A stretch of 64,000 bases of DNA from Nymphaea colorata. Its lineage: Eukaryota > Streptophyta > Magnoliopsida > Nymphaeales > Nymphaeaceae. Below are positions 19,626 to 32,575 of this stretch, piece by piece; the first letter of the stretch is position 1, and the number at the start of each line of letters is the position of its first letter. The notes under the pieces were generated by a model. It saw nothing but the letters and a program-made list of their open reading frames with translations. It did not search any database and was not told the DNA's origin. The translations under genes were made by a program, and so were the position numbers. Location of the stretch: positions 4,456,268 to 4,520,267 of the forward strand of contig NC_045144.1 of NCBI RefSeq assembly GCF_008831285.2. Direction: 5' to 3'.

Positions 19626-21302
19626 GACTCTCAGAGAGACAGAGTATAAACCCTAGAAAGTTGATTGCTGTAAAGAATTGAGACACAGATGCTGAAGACC
19701 GTGTTGGTGGGGATGAGTTGATGGGGAAGGGAACAGAGGAAAAGGGGAAGGGGAAGAGTTTTTGAATCAGAGAGGCCCTTTGTTTTCCGACCAATACCAG
19801 GCACAGATTTCCCAGCCAGAAGCCTCGGGTTTTTAGAGAGAGACGAGAGAGGGAGTGGGCATATTCTGTTAAATGCTTTCTTATAGGTCAATTGCTTGTC
19901 TGAGTAGCTCTCATATTTTATTTTAGCATTTGATGTTGGGGTACAAAGTATGTGAATTGGCTTTACGTACATTATGTAGAAGAAATTAATATGGGGCGAA
20001 TCGGTTTTCTTATGATTTCAGGAACGATTGCTAACCAGGTGTTTCTGCCGATACCTAACGGTGCCTATCAGTCAATATCAGCCATTTTTAAGGGATTAAA
20101 AAATAAAAAATTATTGAATACAGACTGGTTTGATAGATGTAATCCTTTTATAGACTTTAAAACACTACGTAAGGCATTTACTTTAGGCCTTAACTGTCGA
20201 TGGAAGAAATAAGTGATGAAAGAGGACTTGTTTGGAATCGCAGTCATGTAATTATTATTATATTAAAAGAAATAAAAAAATACATAAAAAATAACATAAA
20301 TATGTTCGTCAGATTATTTTTCTTACAATAATCGTGAAGCATTTATGATCAAATAAAAAAATACAGAAGAAAAAACAAGACAGGCAAGTTGCAAACAAAT
20401 ATTTGGTTTGAGTTGCTACCCACGAGAAGCCCCTGACATGGGAGTGGATGTTTAATGCTTCTATATGAGAAAACCAAAAAACCCGGATTCATTCATTAAT
20501 TAAGAAGACACGATATCCACAGCATCAGCTCATTAATTTATTAGAATAGCTCAAACTTGGTTTTAAATAACAAACAAAGCTTCTTGGAGGTTGCCTTATG
20601 AACTGTTGGATTTATATAATAAGTCATGCTTGAATTTGATTTGCTTAAGCATGAAGTTGTTGACAGTCAGGAGTCGTATAAACACAATTTTATCTTCAGT
20701 TTCAAAGTTGGTTTCTAGACATAAATTTTAAATGAAAGTGAATAAACAATTGTTGGTTCAACAACCAGAATCATCCTGTTCTTTATTTCACAAGATGAGA
20801 AAGTGCATGCTGAAAGGCCAAGAGTTTCTTGGGAACATCAAATGATCGGCCTCTGCAGAAGCAGCAGATAATTGGACGTGGGAGTTCCTGTTTCTGTCAA
20901 GGCAGCCGTAGGTCTCTCGCCTAACTGTGGAATGAGACCTGGTTTTGCCCATACCCTTGTTTCCACCGTTCTTCTTGAAAACATAACCAACAAAATGAAG
21001 CCTGGATGCGGTTGGTTGAATGACCTGACTGCAGTCCAAAGTGAAATCAATTCTTTTGCCGAGTTGTCTTTCTCTTTGTATGCATATTTTTATCATCGGC
21101 ACAAAATTATATGTTCCAAGTTGTAAAGGCAAAAACAAGTGAAGCCATTGATCTTTAAATTTTACAAACTCTTATTTATACATTTAAAAATATCTTTTCT
21201 TTGATGTAAAGATCACATCGACAAGATAGACTGTAGAAAAATAGAAAGATGAGTGAAAAATATTCAAAATGAAATATTTTGCAACCAATCTAAATATGAA
21301 AT

Positions 21303-21347
<45 letters not shown>

Positions 21348-22140
21348 TAGAAACAAGATCATTTAAATCTGATGTTTAAAGTGCGTGCTTTTTGTAATCT
21401 AACCTTATTTCAACATATATCTTACGTTGATCAACTTTTAGACTTTAATAATGTTTTTATAATGAGCAAAAATGAGTGGGTCCCATAACATAAAAGATGA
21501 ATCAACATTTTTCATAAAAACTAGTTGAATCAAAACATGTTTTGTATCAAAATAATAATTTTTTTAACAAAAAATTAAAGGGTTTAACGGTCTTGTTTCT
21601 ACCAATCTCTCTCTCTCTCGCTATATATATATATATATTAATGCTCTAACCCTGATTAAATTGCCAACAGAGCATTACCATTATTTAAATGAGAATTTTC
21701 TAATTTTTATTAGAGCTTTATTTTTGCGAATTTTTTATTAGAGAAAAAAGAAATTATTATTTTTCTTTTCGAAATTGCTTTCTACAATTATACACGGTCA
21801 TTGTTTTAGCCGATTCTTTTCTCAAGTCAATCGAATCGTACTTTCAACTGTGATTCTTACAAAAAAAAATCAAAATAGTATTTTTTTTTTAAATTATAAG
21901 CAACAAAATGACCAAAAGATCCCTGTAATGTTCAAGAACTGATGACGTGCTCCGACTTGAGGTTCTTGTTTGACAGACTACTCGTCTAAAAACTAAAAAG
22001 TCTGCTTTCGGAAAAAGAGAAAATTGCGAGCTCTTTCTTGAGGTTCTCGATAAGCCTGTAACGGAAATTTCTTAATTAATCTCACCGTCGAAGTGTCTTC
22101 ATCGTCCTATTTCCCGTGGCAGACCTCGAACCGGCGAAGC
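19626..22140. other. intergenic region between DUF538 and CMC2
   Basis: The DUF538 promoter side (19626-19900) is followed by AT-rich DNA. It contains an AT microsatellite and overlapping frames at 20788-21138 on both strands that I could not assign. Confidence 0.4.
21308..21345. repeat. AT microsatellite
   Basis: An alternating AT run of about 38 bp. Confidence 0.9.
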
Positions 22141-22185
22141 TTCTGTGCTCTTCTCTTGGCTTTCCCTTTTCCGTAGAAGAAAGTA

Positions 22186-22188
<3 letters not shown>

Positions 22189-22262
<74 letters not shown>
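22189..22262. repeat. compound CT-AC microsatellite in the CMC2 leader
   Basis: A run of about 50 bp of CT (22189-22238) passes directly into about 24 bp of AC (22239-22262). It sits in the expected promoter/5' UTR of the downstream CMC2 gene, whose coding start lies 1.85 kb further on. A leader intron is therefore likely. Confidence 0.9.
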
Positions 22263-24009
22263 AAGTGTTTGTGCATCGTGGTTATTTGGTTCTAAATCGT
22301 CACATTAGGCGGTCTACAATGCAACGTTCTTCTTCGAATTGGTTCTCTTGTTCTCGATTCATCCAAACAGTCATGGGGTTTCTGTAACATGTAAATTGAT
22401 GGGGGAGACCAATGTTGCGATTTTGTGAAAATCCGTCTCCTTCTTTTGGATTGGTAAGTAAACGTGTTCGATGTTGCAACTTGTGAAATATTTATTTGTT
22501 GAACGAGTCCATGAAAATCTGCCATGGGTGATAGATAGGTTAATTTCATGAAGAAAATTACTGCCATTAGTAGTAAATTTCGTGATTGAGTCCATGCCCG
22601 GAGTAAGGCTCGAAGATAGCTATTAACCCTTCTGTCCGGCGTCACGGTTTGAACTCGATTGGTTTGTGATGTGCCTCGAAGGGGATCGGCTGAGTGGCAG
22701 CAGGGATCGAGGTTTAATTTCTGTTCAGTTGTGTCAATCGTCAGATTAGGGGTTAACCAGTGGTTCCACAAGTTGGGGCCGGGAGTAAGATCAGACATAT
22801 TTCATGATTTATAGGATGTGAAATTAAGACTAATTGCTAGGTGTTGCTGCAGAAACCGGGCTTGTACTGCTATGGTGGAAGCTCTTCTTTTGGCTAAGGG
22901 AAAATCATCTTCATTATCGTCATTATTAATAGTTTATACAATACTTCTTTAAATTGAAGAACACCATTCATGTAGTTGGGACGAGGATCGATCATGATAA
23001 CTTTAATCACATAAAAGTTCGAAAAACGAACCTTAAAGGTGCATAAAAACTAAAAAGGTTCCATATTTCTTCTTAGGTTATCAAGGTGGAAATCATAGTC
23101 TGCAGTGGCCTTTGTTGTCTGCATTTTTAATAAGCTTCATATTTCGTTTTGTAAGGAATAAAGTCGAAAATTGTTGTTCTTTCTGGGGAAAACGTTTGTG
23201 CTCCGGCGCTTCGTGCTTATTTCTAGCCTTACTGGACTTCATTCTATTTTGATAGGAAGGATGGATTGTTGGAGGCATTTACAGTTGATTCCTCCTAGGC
23301 ACCTTCGGCCCAAGCTGACTTGACACTTCTTACTCAGATATTGCTGTTTTTCTCCTTGTCTACTTGCATATCGGTTGTTCCTCTCTGTCCGTAGAAATGC
23401 TTGAGGAAATATTTTTCCTTCATTTAGCTTTTTCTTATAATTTATAGAAGATACTAGTTTAGCCTTTTTGACACCAAAGTATAAACCATGAATGTATAAT
23501 TGAAACGAAAATTCAAAAGCAGATAGCTCATTCCTTGGCGCAGCTTGTTTGTGAAAATTTCTGGTTCTGTTTAACTAGTTGTTTAGACAAAACAAGGCAG
23601 TGGCTGGACTCAACGACTAAATCGTAGGGAAGAATTAACTTCACATACAAAATGTTTAGAGACAGTTATTTAGTGAAGCCTAGTAGTAGATGTTACTCAT
23701 GCCTTCTTTGTGTCTTTTGCCCACAGCTGTCATTCTAATCGGTGGGTTTTTACAGCGATAGTGTTTTCTCAAGTTTGAATTGTATGATGCTCATTTATAT
23801 TCAAACTTCTAATGGGTGCATCAGCAAAGATATAAAATGTGTTCATCTTCTTTCTATTTTTAGTTTTAAAAATTTTTCCTCGCTAGACTCACTCTCTTCA
23901 CTGCCTCTTTGCAAATGAAAGTATAATATAAATTTTTCATTTCTCTTTTTAGTTTGACGGTTCATTTTAGGTTAACTCTTTGCATGCTAAATTTGATGTG
24001 CTTCTTGCA

Positions 24010-24013
<4 letters not shown>

Positions 24014-24042
<29 letters not shown>
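24014..24042. repeat. CT microsatellite upstream of the CMC2 start
   Basis: A CT run of about 29 bp ends about 75 bp before the start codon, just ahead of a probable intron acceptor (ttgcag at 24087-24092). It may serve as part of the polypyrimidine tract. Confidence 0.8.
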
Positions 24043-24045
<3 letters not shown>

Positions 24046-24115
24046 CTCCCGTCTCCTTTACATGCTAACTTTTGTCTGTTTTGATATTGCAGAATAAAAC
24101 TTCTGTGGTGATAAA

Positions 24116-24838
24116 ATGCATCCTCCTCTTAACTTGCACAAGCATCCAATGTGCGTAGAAGTATGTGAATGTTTCTACCACTGTAGATGTCATAATCTCT
24201 CAATGTGTCTGCAGTTGCTCTTTTTGTACAGTCTCGTGAAATATTCCTATCCAGTTCTCTTTTCTTTCCTTTTTCCTCAATTTGATGCAGACACCAAAAT
24301 GGTTGCACATATGCTCGAGGGCATTTATTCAGAAACAAAGATAACTCTTGATTACGTTCTGTCAAATGCTTAAGATGAAATAGCAGAAATAGATATATTT
24401 TACAAGTTGATCATAGTATGTGGTATTGTGGTTACTCATGGATGGTATTTCATGAAATCTCCTGCAATATGGTTTCAGCTAAATTTGTATCCTTTTCTTG
24501 TTGGTGTGCATTGCAGATAATTGAACAGTTTCAGAAATGCCATATGGACCATCCGGTTGCCAAATTTTTCGGTGAATGCAATGATCTCAAAGTAAAGCTT
24601 GACCGCTGCTTCAGACAGGAAGTAATTGCCTATATCTCTCATGAGATGTTATATGTGATATCCACATGTTCATGTTGGCTAACGGTGTTTTTTTATTCAG
24701 AGGCTGTCAAGGCGGAAGCAGAACTTTGAGAAAAGCAAGAAGTTCAAGGAAAGATTGTGGGCCGACAGGCTAAGAGAGAAAGAAGAGGAACATCTACAGA
24801 CAGAACAATTTCAGACCCAGACCGCTAAATCTGGATGA
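24116..24838 (+). CDS. CMC2: COX assembly mitochondrial protein 2 homologue, twin CX9C
   Basis: Three coding exons, 24116-24160, 24517-24621 and 24701-24838, give 95 residues. The start MHPPLNLHKHP matches the conserved CMC2 N-terminus. Two CX9C pairs, Cys13/Cys23 and Cys36/Cys46, define a coiled coil-helix-coiled coil-helix protein. Such proteins are imported into the mitochondrial intermembrane space by the Mia40 oxidative pathway, and CMC2 supports cytochrome c oxidase assembly. Exon 2 carries three of the four cysteines, and the first comes from exon 1. The C-terminal 45 residues (exon 3) are strongly charged and probably helical (KSKKFKERLWADRLREKEEE). This tail is longer than in the human protein. 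Confidence 0.93.
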
Positions 24839-26650
24839 TGAGAAAATGCATTGCACACAAGCTTAAAATCTTAAATCTGTTCTCGACTGGCTCGGAGAAA
24901 CGGTGAGACTGTACGCTAATGAGCACAAACCACATCTGAATAATTCCAGTTTTACATTTTGTAGTGCAATTTCATCCAGTTGAATTGCTCGTTCAACTTG
25001 TTGATAGTTTACTTGTGTGATGCCATTGCATCAAGAACTATCTGAGTTGGATTTCAACCGATCGTTCATGCTTCTAGGACTGTTTGAGATATAGTCGCTT
25101 CTATGTTGAATTAGAAAATGATTTTTATCGTGCTTAATGAAAATGGCAGTTGGATTATTCTGGTGGAAGTTGACTACTGTACCAGTAAACGAACTCGTGC
25201 CGCGTACGTAACTTCTTGGTGATTGATTTTCGTTGATTTTCGGTCACTGTTTACATGCTTGTCATGGGTTCATCGGACAAAGATGGAGCCTTGAGTTATT
25301 GTCTTGACGATAGGTATCAGCAGCTGGATTTTCTCTAAAATTGATTCAGCCTGGCCACTGCCTGCACACAAACATTATTCTGTAATTGGGATTTTAACGG
25401 CCTCTTTTCGTAAAATTTGAAGAATTGCAAATTTTATAAAGTGTGTAAATATTTTACTAAACATTGATAAGCACTCAAAATAGTTATTAAAGATACCTCA
25501 AAACTTGAGTATATTAAAAACATTTTTTTCCTAAAAATCTGCAGTGAGAAATTTTTAAGGAAGCGGTATTCTGATTTTGTTGTTTTCTCGAAATATCCTA
25601 ATATTTTTCATGTTTTCTTTTTGTTCTTTTGTTTGCCCATCGTTTTGAAATAACAACGATGTTTGTGACAACGGTAAGGATATTAATAACAGAGTAAGGC
25701 TGTAAACGTATTTTTTATTTTCTTTTTCTTTCAACGTAATCAATAAATTGTTTGAGTAAAATCTTCCATCCCAGGTTTCAAACTTGCCGTTTCAAATTTA
25801 TCGGGCCTAACGCAGCAAAAATGGGGAAGAAATCCATTTCCGGCCACTGAATTCTACGTTCAGTTGTAACAGAAATGTGAAACGCTAGCAGTTGATGGAT
25901 ATCAGGAATTAGTAATGTGTTCCATCAAATTCTTTCTCAATTTTTTGTCTAAATGTACGATTATATTATACTCCGAGTCATTTGCACATGCCAAACGTTA
26001 CAGCTTACACCATTTTACGGAGCATTTTTGCACCTTAAATTTGGATGTGACTAGAATTTGAAGGGGGACATTTACTTATTTTCAGATCATAAGTATTTTT
26101 CGTCTTGCTTATAACAAGAAAGAACTACAGAAAACTTTGCCACGACACAGAGAAAGCGGGAAACGCTGAGACTAATAGTGCAGGCCAGCATCAAGAAGCC
26201 ACGCATTGCTTCTGAATCATGCAAACGACAGGCTACAATTGCCTGTCAAAAAGTATCTCGGTGGTGGACCAATGAGACCGGAACGAGATTTGTTTTGAAG
26301 AACAAAAAAAAAAAGGGCCGTCCGAGACAGAGAAACAAACATCAATAAAAACAAGCAAAAAAAGAGGAAAACATGGCGTAGAGGATGATCGTGACAATAC
26401 TTGTCTATATCAGAACAATCAGACGTCCAATACTCTTGTCCCACGCTACAGGAAGGGAAAAACATGAGACCGATTAACAGTAGCAAAAATTATGACCATA
26501 AACTTCTTAGAAGCAGTTCCTCAGATGACACAAAATCGAAACCAAAAAATGCCCCAAAGATTAAACGAGGAATTTTGTTCAGCTATAATCTCCTAATTAA
26601 CAAAACAATTCTGCCAATTGTTTCCTAGATATACCGGCTCAGGCCTGATC
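24839..26650. other. convergent intergenic region
   Basis: The stretch lies between the 3' ends of CMC2 (+) and RPL7A (-) and must hold both 3' UTRs. No coding frame or repeat family was recognised. Confidence 0.5.
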
Positions 26651-29600
26651 CTAACTCATTCTTTGAGCAGCTTCCTTAGCTAGGAGCTTTTCTTTGGCTT
26701 TAGTCTTGGCCTGAGATTTAGAACCCATAATGCCACCGCCCCACTTTTTCCTGTGCTCATCATATTTGTCATTGAAGTTGGCCTGCAGAATAGAAAGTTA
26801 AGTATATAAAGCAGATCAGCAAATTGACCCATATAAATAATTAAGAATGTAATCACAGTATATCCTAGTACTACACTTACCTTGACAGCTTCAATTATCT
26901 TGCTAAACTCTAGTTTGTCTTCGTTCTTCACAGAAGTGAGACAAAGAGCTGTAGCTGTTTTCTTGTGAACAACCTGAATAAGAACATATACAATTATTAG
27001 ATGAACCAGAATTACGAAGAAGCAAAGCACAATCGAGTGTAAAGTGTCAAATGTATGCATGTCACAGAGAACTTGGAAATAGCATTTATGGATTACCGCT
27101 CCAAGACGTGCTTTGCCTTTCACAATGCAGTAAGGGATCTCCATTTTCCGGCACAAGGCAGGTAGCCATACAACAAGCTCAATTGGGTCCACATCATGTG
27201 CAATGACTACCAACTGGGCCTTGTTCTGCACAACAAGTGAAACATTCAAGAAACTAATGCAATCAGATAGGCCGCAAGGAGCAAAGTATCTCTACAACGA
27301 AAAAGAAAAGTACCATAAAGTTACCTGCTCAATAAGATAGGTCACGTGATTAATGCCATATTTTACAACGATTGGCTTTTTGATCTCCACTGGTTTCCCT
27401 TCAGCCTCAGCCTGAGCCCTCTTCAAAAGCCTTTCCTTCTTGGCAGCTTTGTCTTCTGGCCGATACTTCAGCAGCATCTTGAACAGGTTTGTCGCTGTGA
27501 AAAGAAAAAGAACCAGGGCATGACATATTGACACCAAATACAAGATGGTTAAACACACAAAGGAGAGTGGCCATATTTCCATTTCGACAAATAAAAGTAC
27601 AGTAAGTACTTTAAGATGAGACGTGCAAATTAATCACATTGCAGAAAGAGCAATTTGAATTCGTTTTATAATCTAATTGTGCTATATTTGTGGCAAGAAG
27701 ACATGAATGACAGCACAAGCACTCTCTAACTCATCCAGACGCAGCTTACCAACATTCTTGTCAAGCGTCTTTGTAAACTGGTTCAAAGCAGGAGGGACCT
27801 TCAGACGTTGCTTCAGAATCCTGCGCTGCCTTTGGATACGAACTACCTTTGGCCATTTAACAAACCTGTGCAAATCCTTTTTAGGTGGCAATGCACCACC
27901 AATTCCAAATTGTTTGGGCCGCTTTTCAAACAATGGATTCACAACCTTCTCCTGTGAGAGAAAAGTATCCAAAGGGTCAATGAATAATATCCCAAAAATG
28001 AATCTATACACCCTAGTATGATGCAATGGTTGTTTAATAAAGAACCTTTGCACAAGATAAAACATGTTAAGGCCTAGACTATGCCATAAGGTAATATTTT
28101 AATTTTAATACTACAACAAGTAAGAAATTCTTACCGCCTTCTTCTTGGCCGGTACTGGAGCTTTTCCAACCTTTTTTGGTGCCTGGATAAAAACAATCCC
28201 AAATCTAGCATCAGACGGCAATAAAAGCAACAACTTAAAATTAGGCATGACCAATTCCAAGTGCACTTCTGAAGTGCCAGCAGGAGTATGCCTCCCAGTA
28301 ATGTTGGGAAAATATTTTTTTTACAAATCTAAGGAGTTATTTATGAAAAAAAATTCAAAAGAAGACCCAGAAAGAGCATGGGTTAACTATAGTATTCATA
28401 TTTAACAGGCAATTCATCCCTCATCCTTTTAACATGTGCAGTGCAACGGGTTCTACTCTACATAATGATCATCAAAAGACTTATTTATAAAAAATTCAAA
28501 AGAAGACCAAGAAAGAGCATGGATTGTCTTAGATGGTAGAACACATCATACATGAGAGACTCATTTTATCAAAACAGAAGTTTCTCCCAGTTTGTTGCTA
28601 AACTCATGTGGTAGGACGCAACATAAAAGAGAGGTCCATTTATAATTAAATGGTAGTGTTTCATAATTTCTTTGTCCATCAAAGAGACAGTAATGACAGT
28701 CCACAATAGAAACAGGTGACCAATGATGAAGAATTTGCAACTCCTTAATTGTGGGTGTAGACCAAGACCCAAGATTGTTAAGGGGAGCCAAAATCCCAGT
28801 ACAAAGATTTCTGAAGAAAAGGGAAACAATTGAGACATTGAAATTTAAAGGAAAAAAATTAGGAAAATCTTTATAAGCTTAGATATTTATCCATATGAAA
28901 TCCAAAGTTAAAAATACAAAAGTTAATAGTGAAGTCAAATTATGACATTGAAAAGTTAACTTGCTGCAAATCTATCAAACTCGGTTCATTAGAATAAATA
29001 AAGATAATTTGTGGTATCATGATAATCTCACTAGTCTACTGGATATCTACACAGGCGGACAAATTAATCTTGGAAAAGTATGCTAAGACTCGTGGTTAGT
29101 CTACAAAATTTGCAGTGGTTGGCTATTCCCAGATAGAGACGTAGAGCTGCAGCATAAAGTTACTAGAAAAGCAAAGTAATTGCCATCAAATGGCAAAAAA
29201 GTATCCAACAAATTCTTGTAGAGTCATATAAATTTAAATTATTTATAATTGAAATCTATGATCCACATTCGATTAGCTTCCTTACATTAACTAATATCAT
29301 AAATGTTTTCTGGAATGTGCCCTCTCGTATCTATGTGCATGCAGTAGAGTCTAAAAAAATTGCTGCAACCTCAAGCACCCTTACTATGGTGAATGAAATA
29401 GAAAATGCAGCTTATAAATAAACAACTAGATGTAGACCAGTATATTTGGATGTGCAAAGAACCCACTCGTCCAGAAACTGAGACAGAACAGGAAGTTTCA
29501 GTTTCAGTCGTAGCTTAAGAAAGAATGCCAGATATTTTTTTACTGCAAAAAATAAAGCACAGCAGGTTATACGTTTCAGCCCCAAAAAGGAAAAATGTAT

Positions 29601-30558
29601 GTCAAGCTTCATTTGAGTGCAAACAGTGTCGTAAAAGCACCCAGTCATTGAAAAAGGCAAAAATGGCCACTATAGCAGAACATGATAAAACATATCACTG
29701 TTGTTTAATCTCACCTATCAGGGTAAGTGGGCAAGGAAAATTCCTAATGATTGGCCCGGATAAACCAGTTTATTTAGACTAGTGCAACATGCACGATGAA
29801 ATAAATAAAAGAACAACAGAGAAGCAGTCTGCTTTTTATATTAAAAAAAAAAGAAGGAAAAAGCGCTTGAATGCAATATTAGGTCATTTAACCCAATAAA
29901 TCATACAAAAACCACCATCATGGAGCTCGTTATAATTAAGTATGAATGGACTTCTTTTTTTATCTCTTTTCTTTTCTATAATCTCCTGACCACAGCATTT
30001 TGAAACGTTAACCAAAATATTACAAAATGTACTACACAAACAAGAGAATGAAGAAATCATTCACAGGAGGCCGTAGGTAAAGAAAATTAGTTCTATTAGC
30101 GTTTTGGATCATAAACCGATAGCTACAAAATGTAAAAAATTCCCGTAAAAAATGAAAGGGAGAAAACATTCATGGGAGGCCGTAGATAAACTTAATTCTG
30201 CAACAACCAAAAATCTAAAAGTGCAATCACCAGAATCAACTAACGGGAAGCAGTTCGATCCACTAAAGGGATCACAAAGCAAAAAAGAAACTGGAATTCG
30301 TGAACAAAGCGGGACGAAATTATGGATATCAAAGCCATAAAGTAGAACAGGAAAATTCAAGCGGACACATTGGAACGGAGGTCAGGCTGCCGAAGGCCCC
30401 AACTCAGAAACAACTTGAAGATTGCAAGAATCATTGGCGGAATCAACATTAGAAAGCATCAAGATTAAGCAAAAAGTATCGTACAGAAGAAGAGATCCGA
30501 GGAACGTGTCGAGCAACGGGTTTTCTGAGAGTAAAGAGGGGGACGACTTGCTTACCAT
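26651..30558 (-). CDS. RPL7A: 60S ribosomal protein L7a (eL8)
   Basis: On the minus strand the coding exons are 30556-30558, 28135-28182, 27750-27951, 27325-27494, 27097-27225, 26881-26973 and 26651-26782, giving 258 residues. All borders are GT/AG. eL8 is a structural protein of the large ribosomal subunit. Seen in the product are the plant start M-APKK, '[23 protein letters not shown]', the basic '[13 protein letters not shown]' stretch and the L7Ae/L30e RNA-binding fold around '[38 protein letters not shown]' (each a few residues of long conserved blocks). The first coding exon contains only ATG, followed at once by the donor gtaagc. The first intron is about 2.4 kb. This layout keeps the start codon beside the leader, as in many ribosomal protein genes. 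Confidence 0.97.
28183..30555 (-). other. long first intron of RPL7A with two local duplications
   Basis: Two short direct duplications occur. One is 28337-28381 with 28481-28522 ('caaaagaagacc', 'agaaagagcatgg'). The other lies around 30050-30100 with 30160-30200 ('ggaggccgtag'). Animal RPL7A genes host box C/D snoRNAs in introns; I searched by eye for paired C and D boxes here and found no convincing one. Confidence 0.6.
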
Positions 30559-30656
30559 TTCGGGGTGGTGTTTTCTCTCTCTCTCTCTTGCTGTGGCGAG
30601 GGGAACGCAGAGTGGCGTTCTCTCTCTCGGCCTTTTGAGTTTGATGGCTTCTGAGC

Positions 30657-30672
30657 AAAACCCTAGGTTTTT
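30657..30672. promoter_or_regulatory. telo-box-like palindrome at the RPL7A leader
   Basis: The sequence AAAACCCTAGGTTTTT contains AAACCCTA, the plant telo-box core found near transcription starts of ribosomal protein genes. It lies about 100 bp upstream of the start codon. GA/CT-rich leader sequence (on the coding strand) follows before the ATG. Confidence 0.6.
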
Positions 30673-31230
30673 GTTCGATGGACGGCTACAATTCATCGGA
30701 GAGGAGGAAACGGGTCAAACATGGGTTTAACATTCTCAGAACCGCTTTGTTGTCACGGAGAGAGACTGAGCATCGAATTCGAATACTCGACGGGTAGAGA
30801 GAAAGAACCTGGGCATTGGGTCCCGATCAGCCTGATAATATATTGGGTCAGTTCGGGTCGATTTAATGAAACTCGATTCCACTTGATTAATTTTTATATT
30901 TTTTATCTAATATCAATATATTTCTATTATTAAAAATGCATTTTATATTTAAAAAAATTATTTTAATGGGGCTAAGCCCGGCTCAGGTTTTGAGTGTGAA
31001 GTCAGACTGAGGTGTGGCAATACGAAATGGATGACCTTTGTAACCTCCTAAAACAGCTCATTCGCAAAGTTGATATAGGGTTTGACAAACTTATTCAACA
31101 AATAGACTTAGGATTCACAAAATAAATAAAGATATACAATAAATAAAAGAACAGAACACCAAAATTTATAAAGAAGTATCAAAGAAACATGAAGACGACG
31201 AAGAACCTAAGATTTGTGGTATAAACCTTA

Positions 31231-31246
31231 CACTTATATATATACC
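31231..31246 (-). promoter_or_regulatory. TATA-like run 3' of the last pararetroviral frame
   Basis: On the minus strand the sequence reads GGTATATATATAAGTG. In circular pararetroviral genomes the pregenomic RNA promoter lies in the intergenic region downstream of the last ORF, which is where this run sits. No activity can be inferred from sequence alone. Confidence 0.35.
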
Positions 31247-31404
31247 TTTAGTCACTATCCTCAGTTTTTCCGTATGATTACGGTAGTGATTGAAGGGATA
31301 TGACAATTAGTAGTTCTTTGGCTCTTTTCTATTGGGGGTGTTACTTCACATGGTTCAGGCAATCTTGAGCATTCTTGTGTTCCAGATAATTTTGCATGAA
31401 TATA

Positions 31405-32052
31405 TTATATTCTTTCAAAAACTACGCTCTGGTTTTTGGTATTTCTGCGGGTTCTACAAGAGTTTCCAACCACTTGTAGATTTATTCTTGTGTACCTCCT
31501 TCTTTTGTTTTTTGAGATTAGGAGTAAATAATTTGATGTCCCTTGATTCATAGTGCCATGTTGTCTGATTGTTATGTTGGTGAAGTAATTCCTAAAAGAA
31601 CTCTTTTTCGAAAAGAAAGTTATTATTTCTGGGAGAAGTAATTTAGCTTGAACTTGTGGCTCGATTTCCACTATTTCTTTTGTTAATCTTAGTTTTACAC
31701 AATGGATTGGGGGTAGTACTTTTTTCAGTAATATTTTTGCTTGTGTCGAATAGAAGCGGACATGTATAAGGACTGCTTTAGTTACTTCTAAATACCTTAT
31801 TAATGCTCCACATACTTCTGGGATTAGTTCTAATTCTTTTTCTATGCTAGTGTATATAGCATGCAGGAGGCCATAGCTATAAGCAATTTTTACTAAATTA
31901 GGACTGGTTTCTGGGTAGGCTATGAGTTTGTTAATTCCAGGCATACTTATAGTAGTGTAGCCTTTATTTTTGGATTGTCCTATTTCTTGTGGGTTTCTAT
32001 TTAGATAATCAGTTACTTGTTTTAGGTTTTTTATGTAGGTGTTTATGATCAA
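31405..32052 (-). pseudogene. 215-codon downstream frame of the pararetroviral block
   Basis: This is the longest open frame of the block. It follows RNase H and a coiled-coil frame. The first 170 residues look protein-like, with mixed hydrophobic segments such as 'YSYGLLHAIYTSIEKEL' and 'HVRFYSTQAKILLKKVLPP'. The end becomes Arg/Lys-rich and low in structure, suggesting it runs past a frameshift. It sits where florendovirus-type relics carry an ORF of unknown function. I recognise no catalytic motif. Confidence 0.5.
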
Positions 32053-32248
32053 TCTTTGACTTTCTTTTTTTTTTCTTTTTCTGCTGTTTCGACGTTTGGG
32101 TAGGTTTGAATTTGAGTTCAGGTTTCGAAAAACCGTTGTTGAGGTTTTGATTTTTAACCTGCCTAGGTGTTTTAGACACTTCTATGGGTTTTATGATTGT
32201 TGGAGTCTCCTTTTTTTTTTTCCTTAGTTTCGGGTTTGTTTAAACTTT

Positions 32249-32521
32249 CTATTGGAGTTTTAATTTTTGTAGTTCTTGGATTTGGGTTTTTAATTGTTCA
32301 ATATCAGCTTTTAAATTAAGCACTTCAATCTTTAACATATGCAAGATAGGGAGAATAGTTATGAGTCGTTCATCTTGTGATAATACGTCTGCACAGGATT
32401 TCAACAATTTCATTTTAAATTCAAACAATTGTATTTCGTTGACTAGCCTTCGGATTTCTTTCTTTACTATGGAATTTTCTAGTTTTACATTGAGCCAATG
32501 TTTTACATGTGTATTGTCCAT
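32249..32521 (-). pseudogene. coiled-coil frame of the pararetroviral block
   Basis: The 90 residues have a clear heptad-like distribution of Leu/Ile (LKIEVLNLKADIEQLKTQI near the C-terminus). It lies between the RNase H remnant and the 215-codon frame. Coiled coils occur in virion-associated and RNase H-distal proteins of Caulimoviridae; the exact role is not decided. The N-terminal end is set only by an upstream stop. Confidence 0.45.
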
Positions 32522-32575
32522 TCTTACGATGAATTTAAAGAAAACAACATAAATTTCAAAATGTAAGAGTGCATA

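Noticed and set aside
20788-21138. Overlapping frames on both strands
   Set aside because: I could not match any to a known family. Several competing frames of similar length suggest chance or a decayed transposon.
22292-22798. 168-codon minus-strand frame
   Set aside because: It lies in the probable leader intron of CMC2, has no family resemblance, and its composition looks like antisense of non-coding DNA.
26680-27249. 189-codon minus-strand frame
   Set aside because: It is RPL7A exons read through introns; the spliced model explains the conserved parts.
28183-30555. Intronic snoRNA in RPL7A
   Set aside because: Animal homologues host box C/D snoRNAs, but I found no paired C and D boxes by eye.
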